A stretch of DNA of 64,000 bases from Sandaracinaceae bacterium (GTDB lineage Bacteria; Myxococcota_A; Polyangia; Polyangiales; JADJQN01), in assembly GCA_016712745.1 (NCBI GenBank), contig JADJQN010000003.1, positions 124,001 to 188,000 of the forward strand, read 5' to 3'. The translations under genes and the position numbers were made by a program. Below the pieces are notes generated by a model, which was not told the origin of the DNA, did no database searches, and was given only the letters and a program-made list of their open reading frames with translations. This document shows positions 17,289 through 25,557 of this stretch, one piece after another (positions within the stretch are counted from its first letter, which is position 1; every line of letters starts with the position of its first letter).

Positions 17289-18329
17289 CTATGCGGGCGG
17301 GCGTTCAACTATGCGAGTGCCAGTAGGAACACCAGAACCCTCGGGCGCTCCACCGCGCCATCGGACAGTGTTGTCTTCCACGACGAGTACCTGCGCAGGT
17401 GTGAACCAGCCGGCGTCCGCGCTGTGCTTGGCGTGCGGGTTCGCGAAGGTAGTGCACGCGTATGCAGAGCACGCAACACCACGAACGAAGTCAAGGAGCA
17501 CCACGGCGCTCACATGCTCCCATTCGCCCCGCGAACGCTCGTCGAGAAATACGCCCCACCGATCGCGTGGGAGATACACACCCGTCGCAGTCTGCACCGT
17601 TCGACCCAAGAGGCCTGCCGCAACTGATTGGGGTGCTTGCGACAACGGGGAGTCGCGTTGTGCGCAAACTACGATGAGAGTGACGACGTCGCAGGATGCC
17701 CGCAACTGGAAGCACGCTTTGCGAATGCCAACCAGAGCGTGGTCGTCATTCTCTCCGTCGCGGCGACGCGAAACGAACTCCGTCGTGCCTGGGATCGGTT
17801 CATTCGAGATGAACCGCGTCGTGCCTGGGATGGGCTCCTGCAAAACGTTGCCGGGGCGGTCACTGGCTTTGACTTGCACGTTTACCTTGGTGCCGTTCGG
17901 AGCCACGAGTTGGAGGTCAACGTCGTCGCCGCGACGACCGGTTGGTGGTGGCCACGCGTCGAACAGCCATCCGCGAGCAATCAAGAAGCGAATCACGCGG
18001 AATGGAGCCATACCCTCGTGAAGGTTTCGTTGGCGCTGGTCGTTGGAGTCTCTTTCCACGGTCAGGAGGTCCAGCTTGCATGCGCGTTCAAACGCTTCGC
18101 GGGCTTGCGCGTCGAGCCCCAAATGCTGCGCGAGCGCACGCAATCGACCTAGCTCCTCCATCCAATCGAGCTGAGACTCCGCCCCCGTTCGATACATTAG
18201 CAACGGCGACTGTGCACCGCCGGCGTCGCTAAAGGATCGCTCAGCGAGAGCGACGGCCTCGATGGACGGCATTCCTTCTACAGCCCGCGTGATTCCGGAC
18301 TGAGCCGTTGCATCGCGGAGTTCGGTCAC
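17289..18329 (-). CDS. Putative PD-(D/E)xK-type (QxK variant) nuclease coupled to an AlbA-domain gene
   Basis: 346 residues from a GTG at 18329 whose GTGA overlaps the stop of the upstream gene. The central part reads FRVIRFLIARGWLFDA, then GDDVDLQLVAPNGTKVNVQVKAS. A helix, an Asp on a beta strand, then a Gln-x-Lys on the next strand is the active-site order of Mrr-like restriction folds (D...QxK). A 12-residue tandem unit (EPIPGTT...) follows, encoded by a 36-bp direct repeat at about 17781-17834. The C-terminal third is a separate region (TGVYLPRDRWGVFLDERSRG) without known domain. With its partner it makes a plausible two-gene defence module; the function is inferred. Confidence 0.6.
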   Translation of the reverse strand: MTELRDATAQSGITRAVEGMPSIEAVALAERSFSDAGGAQSPLLMYRTGAESQLDWMEELGRLRALAQHLGLDAQAREAFERACKLDLLTVERDSNDQRQRNLHEGMAPFRVIRFLIARGWLFDAWPPPTGRRGDDVDLQLVAPNGTKVNVQVKASDRPGNVLQEPIPGTTRFISNEPIPGTTEFVSRRRDGENDDHALVGIRKACFQLRASCDVVTLIVVCAQRDSPLSQAPQSVAAGLLGRTVQTATGVYLPRDRWGVFLDERSRGEWEHVSAVVLLDFVRGVACSAYACTTFANPHAKHSADAGWFTPAQVLVVEDNTVRWRGGAPEGSGVPTGTRIVERPPA

Positions 18330-19525
18330 GCGACTGTCAGCGGCAGCCTTGCGGCCTGTGTCGTGAGTTGTTCCAAGCTGGTCAGCGAGACACTGGCATT
18401 GCGTTGATGCCGGAGATGATGAACGAATGCACCAGCGATCCATTCCGCCTCCTCGCTTTCTAGCTTGGAGCGCCGCATGACCTCCGCAAACGGTTCGACC
18501 ATCACCCCCGTCTCGGACATCGGGCCGATCCCCTTGAACTGCATCCCATTGGGAAGCGTCAGGTCGAGCGGAAGGACCCCAAGTTGCAGCTCAAAACAGA
18601 GCATTGGATCACCGGCAATCGCGAACTCGCGAAATAGGTCTCGTGCGACGCGAGAGAACCGCGCGGCATTCACTGCCATTTCCCACAGGCTGGCCACACC
18701 TGCCTGTTCCAACGCCCGCACCTGTGTGGCGAACGCAATCGCGCCGTCCGCTCTGACGCGCCAGCGTTGGTGGTGCACTTCGCTCGGCGTGTGCTCGTAA
18801 GTGGTGTAATCAGCGCCTCGCCTGGCGTCCGGCTCGAGAATGTTGCCAAAGTGACGCCGAATGGCACCCGCGACGAGTTCATCCACGCGCGAGTCAAACC
18901 GCAACTGAAGGCGCTGCCTCGATGCGAGGCCGATGCGCATGAACGTGTTGCTGTTCTCGCGAGGACTGTGGTGGAGGCTTCCCTGTTTGATCACGAGGTC
19001 GATATCTGCGACCGATTTGGGGTCCCGGAGATGGGCTTCGTCCCTGCGAGCAAATAGCTGTTCAACAAGCCATGCGTCCGCCGGCGCCGTTTTGTCGCCA
19101 ATTCGGATCTGAATGTGACCGTCAACCAAGTACGGTGGCAGGTCGCCGGCCGGAATCCGAATGAGCACGACATCGCGCGCGCCGGTTTCGAGCGGAAGCA
19201 CCGCCACTTCAACAAATGGAATCGGTGTCACATTCGCTGCGAGCTGATTGAAGACCCTTGTCGACGAATCCGAGTTGCCTCGCGCTACGCCGCACAAGTT
19301 CACAGCTTTGCCGTTTCGCTCCTCAACCCCGACAACAATCACACCGCCGCCGCCGTTCGCGAACGCTGCAACCTTCTTGGCGAGTTCTCCCGGCCAGTCT
19401 TGCTTGAAATCCACTTTCGCCGATTCCGCCAGCCCTGGCGCCGCAGTTCCAGCTTGCAGCCCCAGGAAGCTTCGAACGTCCGAGAGAGTTATCAGGGTGA
19501 TGTCACGTTCAAACAGCGACAGCAT
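18326..19525 (-). CDS. AlbA_2 / Schlafen-type putative nucleic-acid-binding protein
   Basis: 399 residues. The N-terminal domain (about 30-165) matches the Schlafen AlbA_2 pattern: ESAKVDFKQDWP, KKVAAFANGGGGVIVVGVEE, the GD-type YLVDGHIQIRIGDKTAPAD, then a short helix. That domain binds or cleaves nucleic acids in other proteins. Unlike the 23902-25557 protein it has no GHKL ATPase part; residues 180-399 are a long helical/mixed region I do not recognise. The stop overlaps the GTG of the downstream nuclease-like gene by 4 bases. Upstream, 124 bases separate it from the YgjP-like gene end, so it may have its own promoter. Confidence 0.72.
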   Translation of the reverse strand: MLSLFERDITLITLSDVRSFLGLQAGTAAPGLAESAKVDFKQDWPGELAKKVAAFANGGGGVIVVGVEERNGKAVNLCGVARGNSDSSTRVFNQLAANVTPIPFVEVAVLPLETGARDVVLIRIPAGDLPPYLVDGHIQIRIGDKTAPADAWLVEQLFARRDEAHLRDPKSVADIDLVIKQGSLHHSPRENSNTFMRIGLASRQRLQLRFDSRVDELVAGAIRRHFGNILEPDARRGADYTTYEHTPSEVHHQRWRVRADGAIAFATQVRALEQAGVASLWEMAVNAARFSRVARDLFREFAIAGDPMLCFELQLGVLPLDLTLPNGMQFKGIGPMSETGVMVEPFAEVMRRSKLESEEAEWIAGAFVHHLRHQRNASVSLTSLEQLTTQAARLPLTVA

Positions 19526-19649
19526 GTCGACCCCTCACAATCCCTGTGCCTTCGCACACGTGGTGGCAGACGCAACCCAACTCACCGTGCCACGAGTTGT
19601 CGTCATGCGAGCGATAGTCGAAGGAGTGGCACGCGGGTATGGTTCGTGA

Positions 19650-20345
19650 TCATGCGTTGACGGTGCGCGAACCACGCTCCGCCAACCACTGCTTCCTGCT
19701 GGCAAAGTCCGGCATCGAGCGCTCGACCTTAGCCCAAAACGCGAGTGTGTGATGCGCCTCGCAAAGGTGGACCAGCTCGTGCGTGAGCACGTAGTCGATG
19801 ATGCGGGGTGGAAGAAGGATCGTGCGCCAGTGAATGTGGACGTTGCCGCCCTTACCACACGAACCCCAACGGTAGCCGAGATCATGCACGGTGATGCCCG
19901 CGTAGTCGGCTCCGACGCGACCAGCGAGATGATGGATACGATCGTTGAGCCAGGCTTGCGCATGCTCCTTGTACCAGCAGGTCATGTGCGCCCGACCGTC
20001 GGCGGCATCGGCCCGGCGCATCTTGAAGCGGCCATGTTCAAGCTTCACCGGGATATCTTGGTTCGCCACGAGCAGCAGACGGTGGCTACGTCCCAGATAC
20101 GGGAATCCCTCGCCGGTCACGTACCGCTTCGCCGGCAGCGCGGCGTGATGCAGCTCTTTCTCGGCAAGCTTCGTGTATATCCAGAAACGCTTGGCGTGAA
20201 CAAAGCCCTCCATCGTCGCTGCGCCGCATGACTCCGGCGCGGTCAGGATAAGCTCTCCTCCGCGATCGACAGTTATCTGCACGCTGCGACGTCGTGCACT
20301 GCGGCGCACTTCGAAGTGGAGGTCGTCGATGGTGATCGTGGTCAC
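19650..20345 (-). CDS. YgjP-like (SprT/M48-type) metallopeptidase of the restriction locus
   Basis: 231 residues from a GTG at 20345 that overlaps the hsdR stop as GTGA. The N-terminus has RRSARRRSVQITVDRGGELILTAP-type beta strands. The C-terminus has the zinc-site order YRWGSC, then HWRTILLPPRIIDYVLTHEL, with HELVHLCEAHHTLAFW carrying HExxH. This is the YgjP/DUF45 family, often encoded beside type I restriction genes; its substrate there is not known to me. The frame is open far upstream, but that part is antisense-like sequence over hsdR. It is the last gene of the operon. Confidence 0.82.
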   Translation of the reverse strand: MTTITIDDLHFEVRRSARRRSVQITVDRGGELILTAPESCGAATMEGFVHAKRFWIYTKLAEKELHHAALPAKRYVTGEGFPYLGRSHRLLLVANQDIPVKLEHGRFKMRRADAADGRAHMTCWYKEHAQAWLNDRIHHLAGRVGADYAGITVHDLGYRWGSCGKGGNVHIHWRTILLPPRIIDYVLTHELVHLCEAHHTLAFWAKVERSMPDFASRKQWLAERGSRTVNA

Positions 20346-23161
20346 GTGGCCTCCGACAGTTTGTGGTGGTTCGCCTTCGCTAGCTCCAGCAAGCGGTCCG
20401 CGACGGAGTCCGCGCGGTCGATGTCCACGATCTCGTTCTCGTAGACGAACTCGAACAGGCGGCCACGCAGCTCGACCTGTCGTGTTGCGTTCTTCCAGAA
20501 CCCGACGACGTTCACATGCTCGCGGATAACGCGGTCGACCAACGTGACGGTCAGGTCTGCGAGCCACTTCAAGTCTGCGGCCATGGTCGGCGTCTGCTTC
20601 TCGCGCTCCGCCCGCAGGATATCGAAGAACGGCGCATGGACCACAGGGTCGAGCCCGACGACCTCGTCCTTCTTACGTCCCTTCGTGACCTCTTCGACGA
20701 AGCCCTTCAGCGTCAGCGCGAGCTGCTCCCAGTCTTCGCCGAACTTCTTGAGGATCTCTTCGAGTCGCTCGGAGAGCTTCTGGTAGTAGACGGGGTCTTC
20801 GTCGAGCTTCTTCCGGATATGGTGCCGGATGGCGTGTTCCATCTCCGACGCCTTCGCGCGGTCCGACACGTGCCGACCGACGTGCTCGGCGAACTGCGCA
20901 TCCGATATCGCGATCGGTGGAATGCGCGGATCGATCCCAAGCGAGACGATGTGTTCGTCGATGAGTCGTTGCACCTTGCGACCCACATCCTTGCCCAGCT
21001 CGGGCATTCCTTCGCGATAGAGCTTCCGTGCCCGCTCGTAGATAAAGCCGAGTTGCTCAGCATCGCGCACGAACGGCAGTGCCTCTGGCCGAGGCAGAAC
21101 TAAGTCGAGAGTCGAGAGGAACTGCTTGAGCTTGACGGTGAACTCCGCGCGCAAGCGTTCGTCTCGGAGCACGGCGATGCAGTCCTCCGAGTTCGTGTGC
21201 AAGTCGAAGCCACGGTCGCGGAAGATCGCGACAACGCGCGTATGCTGGTCACGCAGCTTCGGGATCTCATCCTTCAGGCTCTGAAGAGCACCCTCGATAT
21301 CCTCGGTGCTGTACGCGGCCAGCGCCTCCTTCAGATGTCGCGCGACTCCGTAGTAGTCGACGATGATGCCAGCCGTCTTCCCGTGACCCGTCCGATTCAC
21401 ACGCGCGATGGCTTGAAGTAGCTCCGCCTCGCGGATGGGTCGATCGAGGTACATCACGCCTTCGATGGGCGCGTCGAATCCAGTCAGGAGCATCGACTTC
21501 ACGATAAGGAACGCAAGCGGATCGCCGCTGCCGCCGTCCGCAGAGGGCAGAGGCTTCTTGAATCGCTCGATGCGGGCTTCGATCTTGCCGCCCTCGCTCC
21601 ATTCGCGCCACTCAGGCGGGTCGTTGTTGTCGGGTGAGATGACCGCCGCAAACTCCAACTTCCGCAGCATATCGAGGCTGCGCCACGCGCGGACAACACC
21701 CCGCACCTTCGCCGGCTTCTCCTGAAGCTCAAGGTCATCGAGTTGGCGCGTGGGCTCATCGAGGTCGCTCGCCTCCTGCACGAGTTCGTCGCGCGCCGCT
21801 TCAAACGCGGCCTGGTACCTCACGGCCGCACGCCGGGTGAATGCGACAACCTGCGCCTTCAGCCCGTTCGGCAGAATACTCTCGACGTAGTGACGGAGGA
21901 TGTCGCGTGCCTTGGCCTCGATGAGGTTCGACGCTTCGAGGATAGCCCCGCGCGTCGCGTACTTGCGCTGAATCGCCTCAACCGTTTCGCCCTCTTCTTC
22001 GTCGAACATGTCTTCGAAGAGCTGGTCGAGGTCGCGCCCGTCGGATACTGCACCTTCCGCTGTGCGCCCCTCGTAGAGGATTGGCACCGTTGCGCCGTCC
22101 GCCTCTGACTCCTTGATCGTGTATCGGTCGATGAACTCACCGAAGATGTCGTGAGTGCGCTTCTTGTCGCCCATGATGATGGGCGTGCCCGTGAAGCCAA
22201 TGCGTGCGCAGTTGGGAAGCGCCTGAAGGAGGTGTGCGTGAAGCGCACTCGACTGAGAACGGTGTGCCTCGTCGACGAGCACGAGGATCGCCTCGTCGTC
22301 GTTGATGAGCCCGAGGTCACCCACCTCGTCGTCCGCCGATAGCGACTCAAGATCACGATCCACATACTTCTGAATGGTCGCGAAGACGATGCCAGGCCCC
22401 TTCTTCGCGAGAAGGCTCTTCACTTCGCGAACACGCTTTGCAACTTCGATGTTCTCGCCGGTCAAGGTCGCCGTTTCCGCGAGCTGCCTCTGAAGGTCCT
22501 TGCGGTCGGTGACAACGACGACTTTGAATCGACGAAGCGCCGCGATGGAGCGCAGCTTGCGCAGAAGGAAGACCATCGTGAGGCTCTTTCCCGAGCCCTG
22601 CGTGTGCCAGATGATCCCACCCCGCCGATCGTGTTCGCCATCAACCGCCCGCGTCTTCCCATTCAAAAGGCGCTGCACGGCACTGTGGACCGCACGGAAC
22701 TGCTGATATCGACAGACGACTTTGACGGTGCGTCCGGAGATCTGCTGGTAGAGGCTGAAGTGCCGCACGATATCGAGAAGGTGTGCCGGCCTCAGCATGC
22801 CCGCGATGAGACGGTTCTGGCTGGAGAGGACTGACTTGCCCATCTCCGTCTGCACGTCGGCGAGCGCGACTGGCGCCGTATCCTTCCATTCCATGTAGTA
22901 ACGCGCGTCTGCACCGATCGTCCCGATGCGTGCTTCGTCGTAGCTCGTCGCGACGAGAAACTGGTTCGTGTAGAAGAGGCGTTCAGCACCTTCGTTGTCT
23001 TCAACCTCGCCGGCTGCTTTGCGCGCATTGTGATATCGACGAAGCTGGTCGACCGCTGCCGCTATGGGATCGGTAACACCGGGGCTCTTGCACTCCACGA
23101 CGACGAGCGGAATGCCGTTCACGAAGAGCGTGATGTCCGGTCGGATCGATCCCTTCGACAT
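20342..23161 (-). CDS. hsdR: Type I restriction enzyme R subunit (HsdR), main part after a frameshift
   Basis: 939 codons encoding the nuclease and motor parts. RPDITLFVNGIPLVVVECKSP is the PD-(D/E)xK site (Asp9, Glu23, Lys25 in this frame). Walker A is HTQGSGKS near residue 190, DEAH lies in VLVDEAHRSQ, and SF2 motifs follow (GFTGTPI, MLLTGFDAP, QAIARVNRT). HsdR translocates DNA through the MTase core and cuts at a distance. The first 143 residues of the protein are in a different frame (23162-23591), so one indel near 23161 separates them. An ATG sits exactly at the junction (23161), so an N-terminally short product is conceivable but would lack part of the nuclease domain. Confidence 0.88.
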   Translation of the reverse strand: MSKGSIRPDITLFVNGIPLVVVECKSPGVTDPIAAAVDQLRRYHNARKAAGEVEDNEGAERLFYTNQFLVATSYDEARIGTIGADARYYMEWKDTAPVALADVQTEMGKSVLSSQNRLIAGMLRPAHLLDIVRHFSLYQQISGRTVKVVCRYQQFRAVHSAVQRLLNGKTRAVDGEHDRRGGIIWHTQGSGKSLTMVFLLRKLRSIAALRRFKVVVVTDRKDLQRQLAETATLTGENIEVAKRVREVKSLLAKKGPGIVFATIQKYVDRDLESLSADDEVGDLGLINDDEAILVLVDEAHRSQSSALHAHLLQALPNCARIGFTGTPIIMGDKKRTHDIFGEFIDRYTIKESEADGATVPILYEGRTAEGAVSDGRDLDQLFEDMFDEEEGETVEAIQRKYATRGAILEASNLIEAKARDILRHYVESILPNGLKAQVVAFTRRAAVRYQAAFEAARDELVQEASDLDEPTRQLDDLELQEKPAKVRGVVRAWRSLDMLRKLEFAAVISPDNNDPPEWREWSEGGKIEARIERFKKPLPSADGGSGDPLAFLIVKSMLLTGFDAPIEGVMYLDRPIREAELLQAIARVNRTGHGKTAGIIVDYYGVARHLKEALAAYSTEDIEGALQSLKDEIPKLRDQHTRVVAIFRDRGFDLHTNSEDCIAVLRDERLRAEFTVKLKQFLSTLDLVLPRPEALPFVRDAEQLGFIYERARKLYREGMPELGKDVGRKVQRLIDEHIVSLGIDPRIPPIAISDAQFAEHVGRHVSDRAKASEMEHAIRHHIRKKLDEDPVYYQKLSERLEEILKKFGEDWEQLALTLKGFVEEVTKGRKKDEVVGLDPVVHAPFFDILRAEREKQTPTMAADLKWLADLTVTLVDRVIREHVNVVGFWKNATRQVELRGRLFEFVYENEIVDIDRADSVADRLLELAKANHHKLSEAT

Positions 23162-23591
23162 GTCCGCCGGGGCAGTCGACCTTGAACTGGCTCACCGCAG
23201 TGAACGTGTTGTTCTCGGGAGTGTCCCAGTCGATGAAGTGGATCGTACGTGCGCGCCCGCCGTCCCAGTCCTCTAGCCCTTCGACTGCGACACCTCCAAG
23301 GAGCAACGCCGTGCCCGCTTGGTTCGCTTCGATCAGCTTCTTCTGAGCGATGCGGTCGAGCGCACTCACCGCCTGCGATAGCCGCACCTCATCGAGCCAG
23401 GGCACTCCATCGCGCAGGTTGATGCGTGCGAGGGCTTTGCGGAGGTCGGGTTTGATGAGCACTTCACGAAACGACTCGCGCCCGGTGACCGACGGGTGAT
23501 CGGTGCTCCCCGTGATCATCTTCCAGCCCATCGAGATGAGCTGATTGAGGAAGGGCGTCTCGACTTCCTTCGCTTCGGGTCCGCCGCTCAT
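23001..23591 (-). CDS. hsdR: HsdR N-terminal fragment, out of frame with the rest
   Basis: From the ATG at 23591 (MSGGPEAKEVETPFLNQL) the frame gives the usual HsdR N-terminus: ETPFLNQLISMGWKMITGST, the RESFREVLI segment, and TFTAVSQFKVDCPGG, which in intact HsdR leads straight into the RPD nuclease strand. After about base 23162 this frame turns into nonsense and stops at 23001, while the continuation lies in the main ORF. The start overlaps the preceding small ORF's stop as ATGA. No simple repeat tract lies at the break (local sequence CCCCGGCGGACATG), so phase variation by slippage is not indicated. Confidence 0.8.
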   Translation of the reverse strand: MSGGPEAKEVETPFLNQLISMGWKMITGSTDHPSVTGRESFREVLIKPDLRKALARINLRDGVPWLDEVRLSQAVSALDRIAQKKLIEANQAGTALLLGGVAVEGLEDWDGGRARTIHFIDWDTPENNTFTAVSQFKVDCPGGHVEGIDPTGHHALRERHSARRRGVQEPRCYRSHSGSGRPASSISQCAQSSRRG

Positions 23592-23905
23592 GAGGCCGTC
23601 CATCCGAGGCCTATACGCGGGCTATACGCGGCTGAAGGGGCCGTTGGTGTCCGGCGCCACATGAATAAACCATATGATTTCAATGCTAACCAGGCCTCCC
23701 AAACGTTTCTATACGCGGGTCTATTGGGGATTCTATCCGCGATCTCCGTCGCATTCGAAGCGTCGCGAAAGGATGGCACCGGGGCGTCTGTGCTCGTCTT
23801 TGTGTGGAGCTTCACGGCCCTTTGTGTGGAGTCTTCGGACGTTTGTGCGGAGTCCCAACGACTTTGTGTGGAGTCCCAGGCCATCGATAACGAATCGGCG
23901 TTCAT
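23588..23905 (-). CDS. Small heptad-repeat protein between the AlbA/ATPase gene and hsdR
   Basis: 105 residues, read from an ATG that overlaps the upstream stop (ATGA, 23902-23905) and ending in an ATGA overlap with hsdR (23588-23591); overlaps at both ends argue it is translated. Residues 4-38 are five heptads: DSLSMAW, DSTQSRW, DSAQTSE, DSTQRAV, KLHTKTS, a Ser/Thr/Gln-rich repeat with DS in the first two positions of four units. The same 21-bp periodicity is visible in the DNA at about 23792-23896. The rest (VWEAWLALKSYGLFMWRR) is Trp-rich. It could be a linker or adaptor once fused to the AlbA protein. No known family assigned. Confidence 0.5.
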   Translation of the reverse strand: MNADSLSMAWDSTQSRWDSAQTSEDSTQRAVKLHTKTSTDAPVPSFRDASNATEIADRIPNRPAYRNVWEAWLALKSYGLFMWRRTPTAPSAAYSPRIGLGWTAS

Positions 23906-25557
23906 GACGTACCGCCTGCCAAACGATATCTTCGCCAGCGACGGTCGCCTTCCGTGCGAAGCACACCTCGATCAACCATCTTCTTCAGGAGACGGGTCGC
24001 CTGGTCATCGCTGAGCTGGGCAAGTCGCGTCACTTCGCCACGGCTAATGACATCGTTCTGCTTCAGAAAGCTTAGGACCATTTGCTCCTGCTGAATGGCG
24101 TCGAATCCAACCTGCCGCGTGTACTCAGTCTTCTTGTCGAGTTGAGCGTAGAGCTTCGGCGCGAGCGTGTAGGTCCTCCCACTTGTCTTACCGTGGGGTG
24201 CAGCGAGCCCGGACTCGATGAGCGCCTCAAGCGTGCTCTTCGCAATGGTTCGATCCTTCTGAATGGCGGATGCGACCTCGTCGACCGTCACTCGCCGTTG
24301 GTCTCGCAAGCACGCAAGCGCAATGAGACTATCGATCGGCAGCATGGCCCCGCGACGATTCTCCGCCTCCAAGACGATGCGTAGGAAGTTCAGATCGGCT
24401 CCGATCGCGGGCATGCGCAACACGACCGAGGTTGTGTTACTCGCCGAGTAGTCCGGCTGTGACCTCCCGTAGCGCAACATCCCGCGATAGATGAGATCTA
24501 CGCCTCTCCCCGTTCGCTCGACAAGGCCGACCCGTTTCAACGCGTCGGCCAGCGCCGCATTTCGCGGACGCGGCTCGGTCGTCAGGAGATTGTTTCGCGT
24601 CACTCCTTCAACGAACCCACCGGGGTTGCTCACGACGAGCGCGTCATCGTCGAGGCGCACATGCACCGCACCAAGACGAGTGTAGTCGCGATGCGCGAGG
24701 GCGTTTGCCACGGCCTCGCGAAATGCTCGCTTATCCACGCGAGGAACCGGAACGCGAAAGAGGCCCGCCTGCACTTCTTCCTCGACGTTGAACGGCGCGA
24801 ACGAAGTGTCGAACCATTCGAACACCCGCAGAAGGGGCGCACGGGAGAACTGGTTCAAGCGCACGTCCTGCTCGGCAAGCACCTGGAAGGCCACCTCATG
24901 CGTCGGAACGAGTCGACGCAGCGAAGCTTCACGACCGATGAGAAGCATCCCGGCAAGGGTCGGCGTGCGATCGGCACCCGACCGTGCGACAAAGCCCAGG
25001 GCTCCGTCCAGCTCTCCATCGTCCAGGCCAACGAGGGAGGTGTCTCCGCCATACCGCTCAATGAACTCCCGCAGGCGCACGCGTTCGAGTGGGTCGAGAT
25101 CGTCGACAGTTGCGCCGGGCACCGGCTGCGCCGAAGCGTCGAGCACGCCCAAGTCCGAAAGCCTAGAGGGGATCTCAGCCGGCAGCAGCGCGATGCACTC
25201 CGGTTTACCGTTCGGTCCGATACGGCGCTTCTTTGTCACACCTTCGGTCGTCGCAACGACCGATGACGATTTTGGAACCGAGATACGGGCGACGCGCTGA
25301 CCGTCCTCCTCGATCACTGACACGAGCACGGATATCGGAGGCGACGTTCGATTCGCGATCATCGCCCGCATCGTTTCGAGATTCGCGCGCGTGCTGTTCA
25401 CGCCTGTCGGCGTGCCATTGTCTTCGACGCCGAGGTACAGCTCGCCGCCTTCTGTGTTTGCCAAACACACGATCGCTTCGACGAGATCTCGGTCGCTCAA
25501 GCGCGTCGTGTCGCTCTTCAGCTCGACAGTAAGCGACTCGACGAAGCGACCGCTCAT
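23902..25557 (-). CDS. AlbA_2 domain / GHKL ATPase-like regulator with C-terminal winged helices
   Basis: 551 residues. Residues 8-125 form the AlbA_2 domain (ESLTVELKSDTTRLSDRDLVEAI, LANTEGGELYLGVEDNG). Residues about 275-400 resemble the HATPase_c_4 ATP site: EAVANALAHRDYTRLG with the conserved Asn/His, then DALVVSNPGGFVEGVT and GLVERTGRGVDLIYRGM. The C-terminal 130 residues hold winged-helix units (QQEQMVLSFLKQNDVISRGEVTRLAQ). The architecture is that of proteins often labelled RecG-like or ATP-binding, frequent beside type I restriction genes. It overlaps hsdS upstream and the heptad ORF downstream by 4 bases each, so it is an integral operon member. Role unproven; regulation or defence assistance is likely. 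Confidence 0.8.
   Translation of the reverse strand: MSGRFVESLTVELKSDTTRLSDRDLVEAIVCLANTEGGELYLGVEDNGTPTGVNSTRANLETMRAMIANRTSPPISVLVSVIEEDGQRVARISVPKSSSVVATTEGVTKKRRIGPNGKPECIALLPAEIPSRLSDLGVLDASAQPVPGATVDDLDPLERVRLREFIERYGGDTSLVGLDDGELDGALGFVARSGADRTPTLAGMLLIGREASLRRLVPTHEVAFQVLAEQDVRLNQFSRAPLLRVFEWFDTSFAPFNVEEEVQAGLFRVPVPRVDKRAFREAVANALAHRDYTRLGAVHVRLDDDALVVSNPGGFVEGVTRNNLLTTEPRPRNAALADALKRVGLVERTGRGVDLIYRGMLRYGRSQPDYSASNTTSVVLRMPAIGADLNFLRIVLEAENRRGAMLPIDSLIALACLRDQRRVTVDEVASAIQKDRTIAKSTLEALIESGLAAPHGKTSGRTYTLAPKLYAQLDKKTEYTRQVGFDAIQQEQMVLSFLKQNDVISRGEVTRLAQLSDDQATRLLKKMVDRGVLRTEGDRRWRRYRLAGGTS

Noticed and set aside
20346..20567. 74-codon upstream extension of the YgjP-like gene
   Set aside because: Arg-rich antisense-type sequence inside hsdR; the GTG at 20345 overlaps the hsdR stop in the pattern used throughout the operon.
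23140..23180. Phase-variable switching of hsdR
   Set aside because: The break has no homopolymer or short tandem tract able to slip; a simple indel or sequencing error is more likely.
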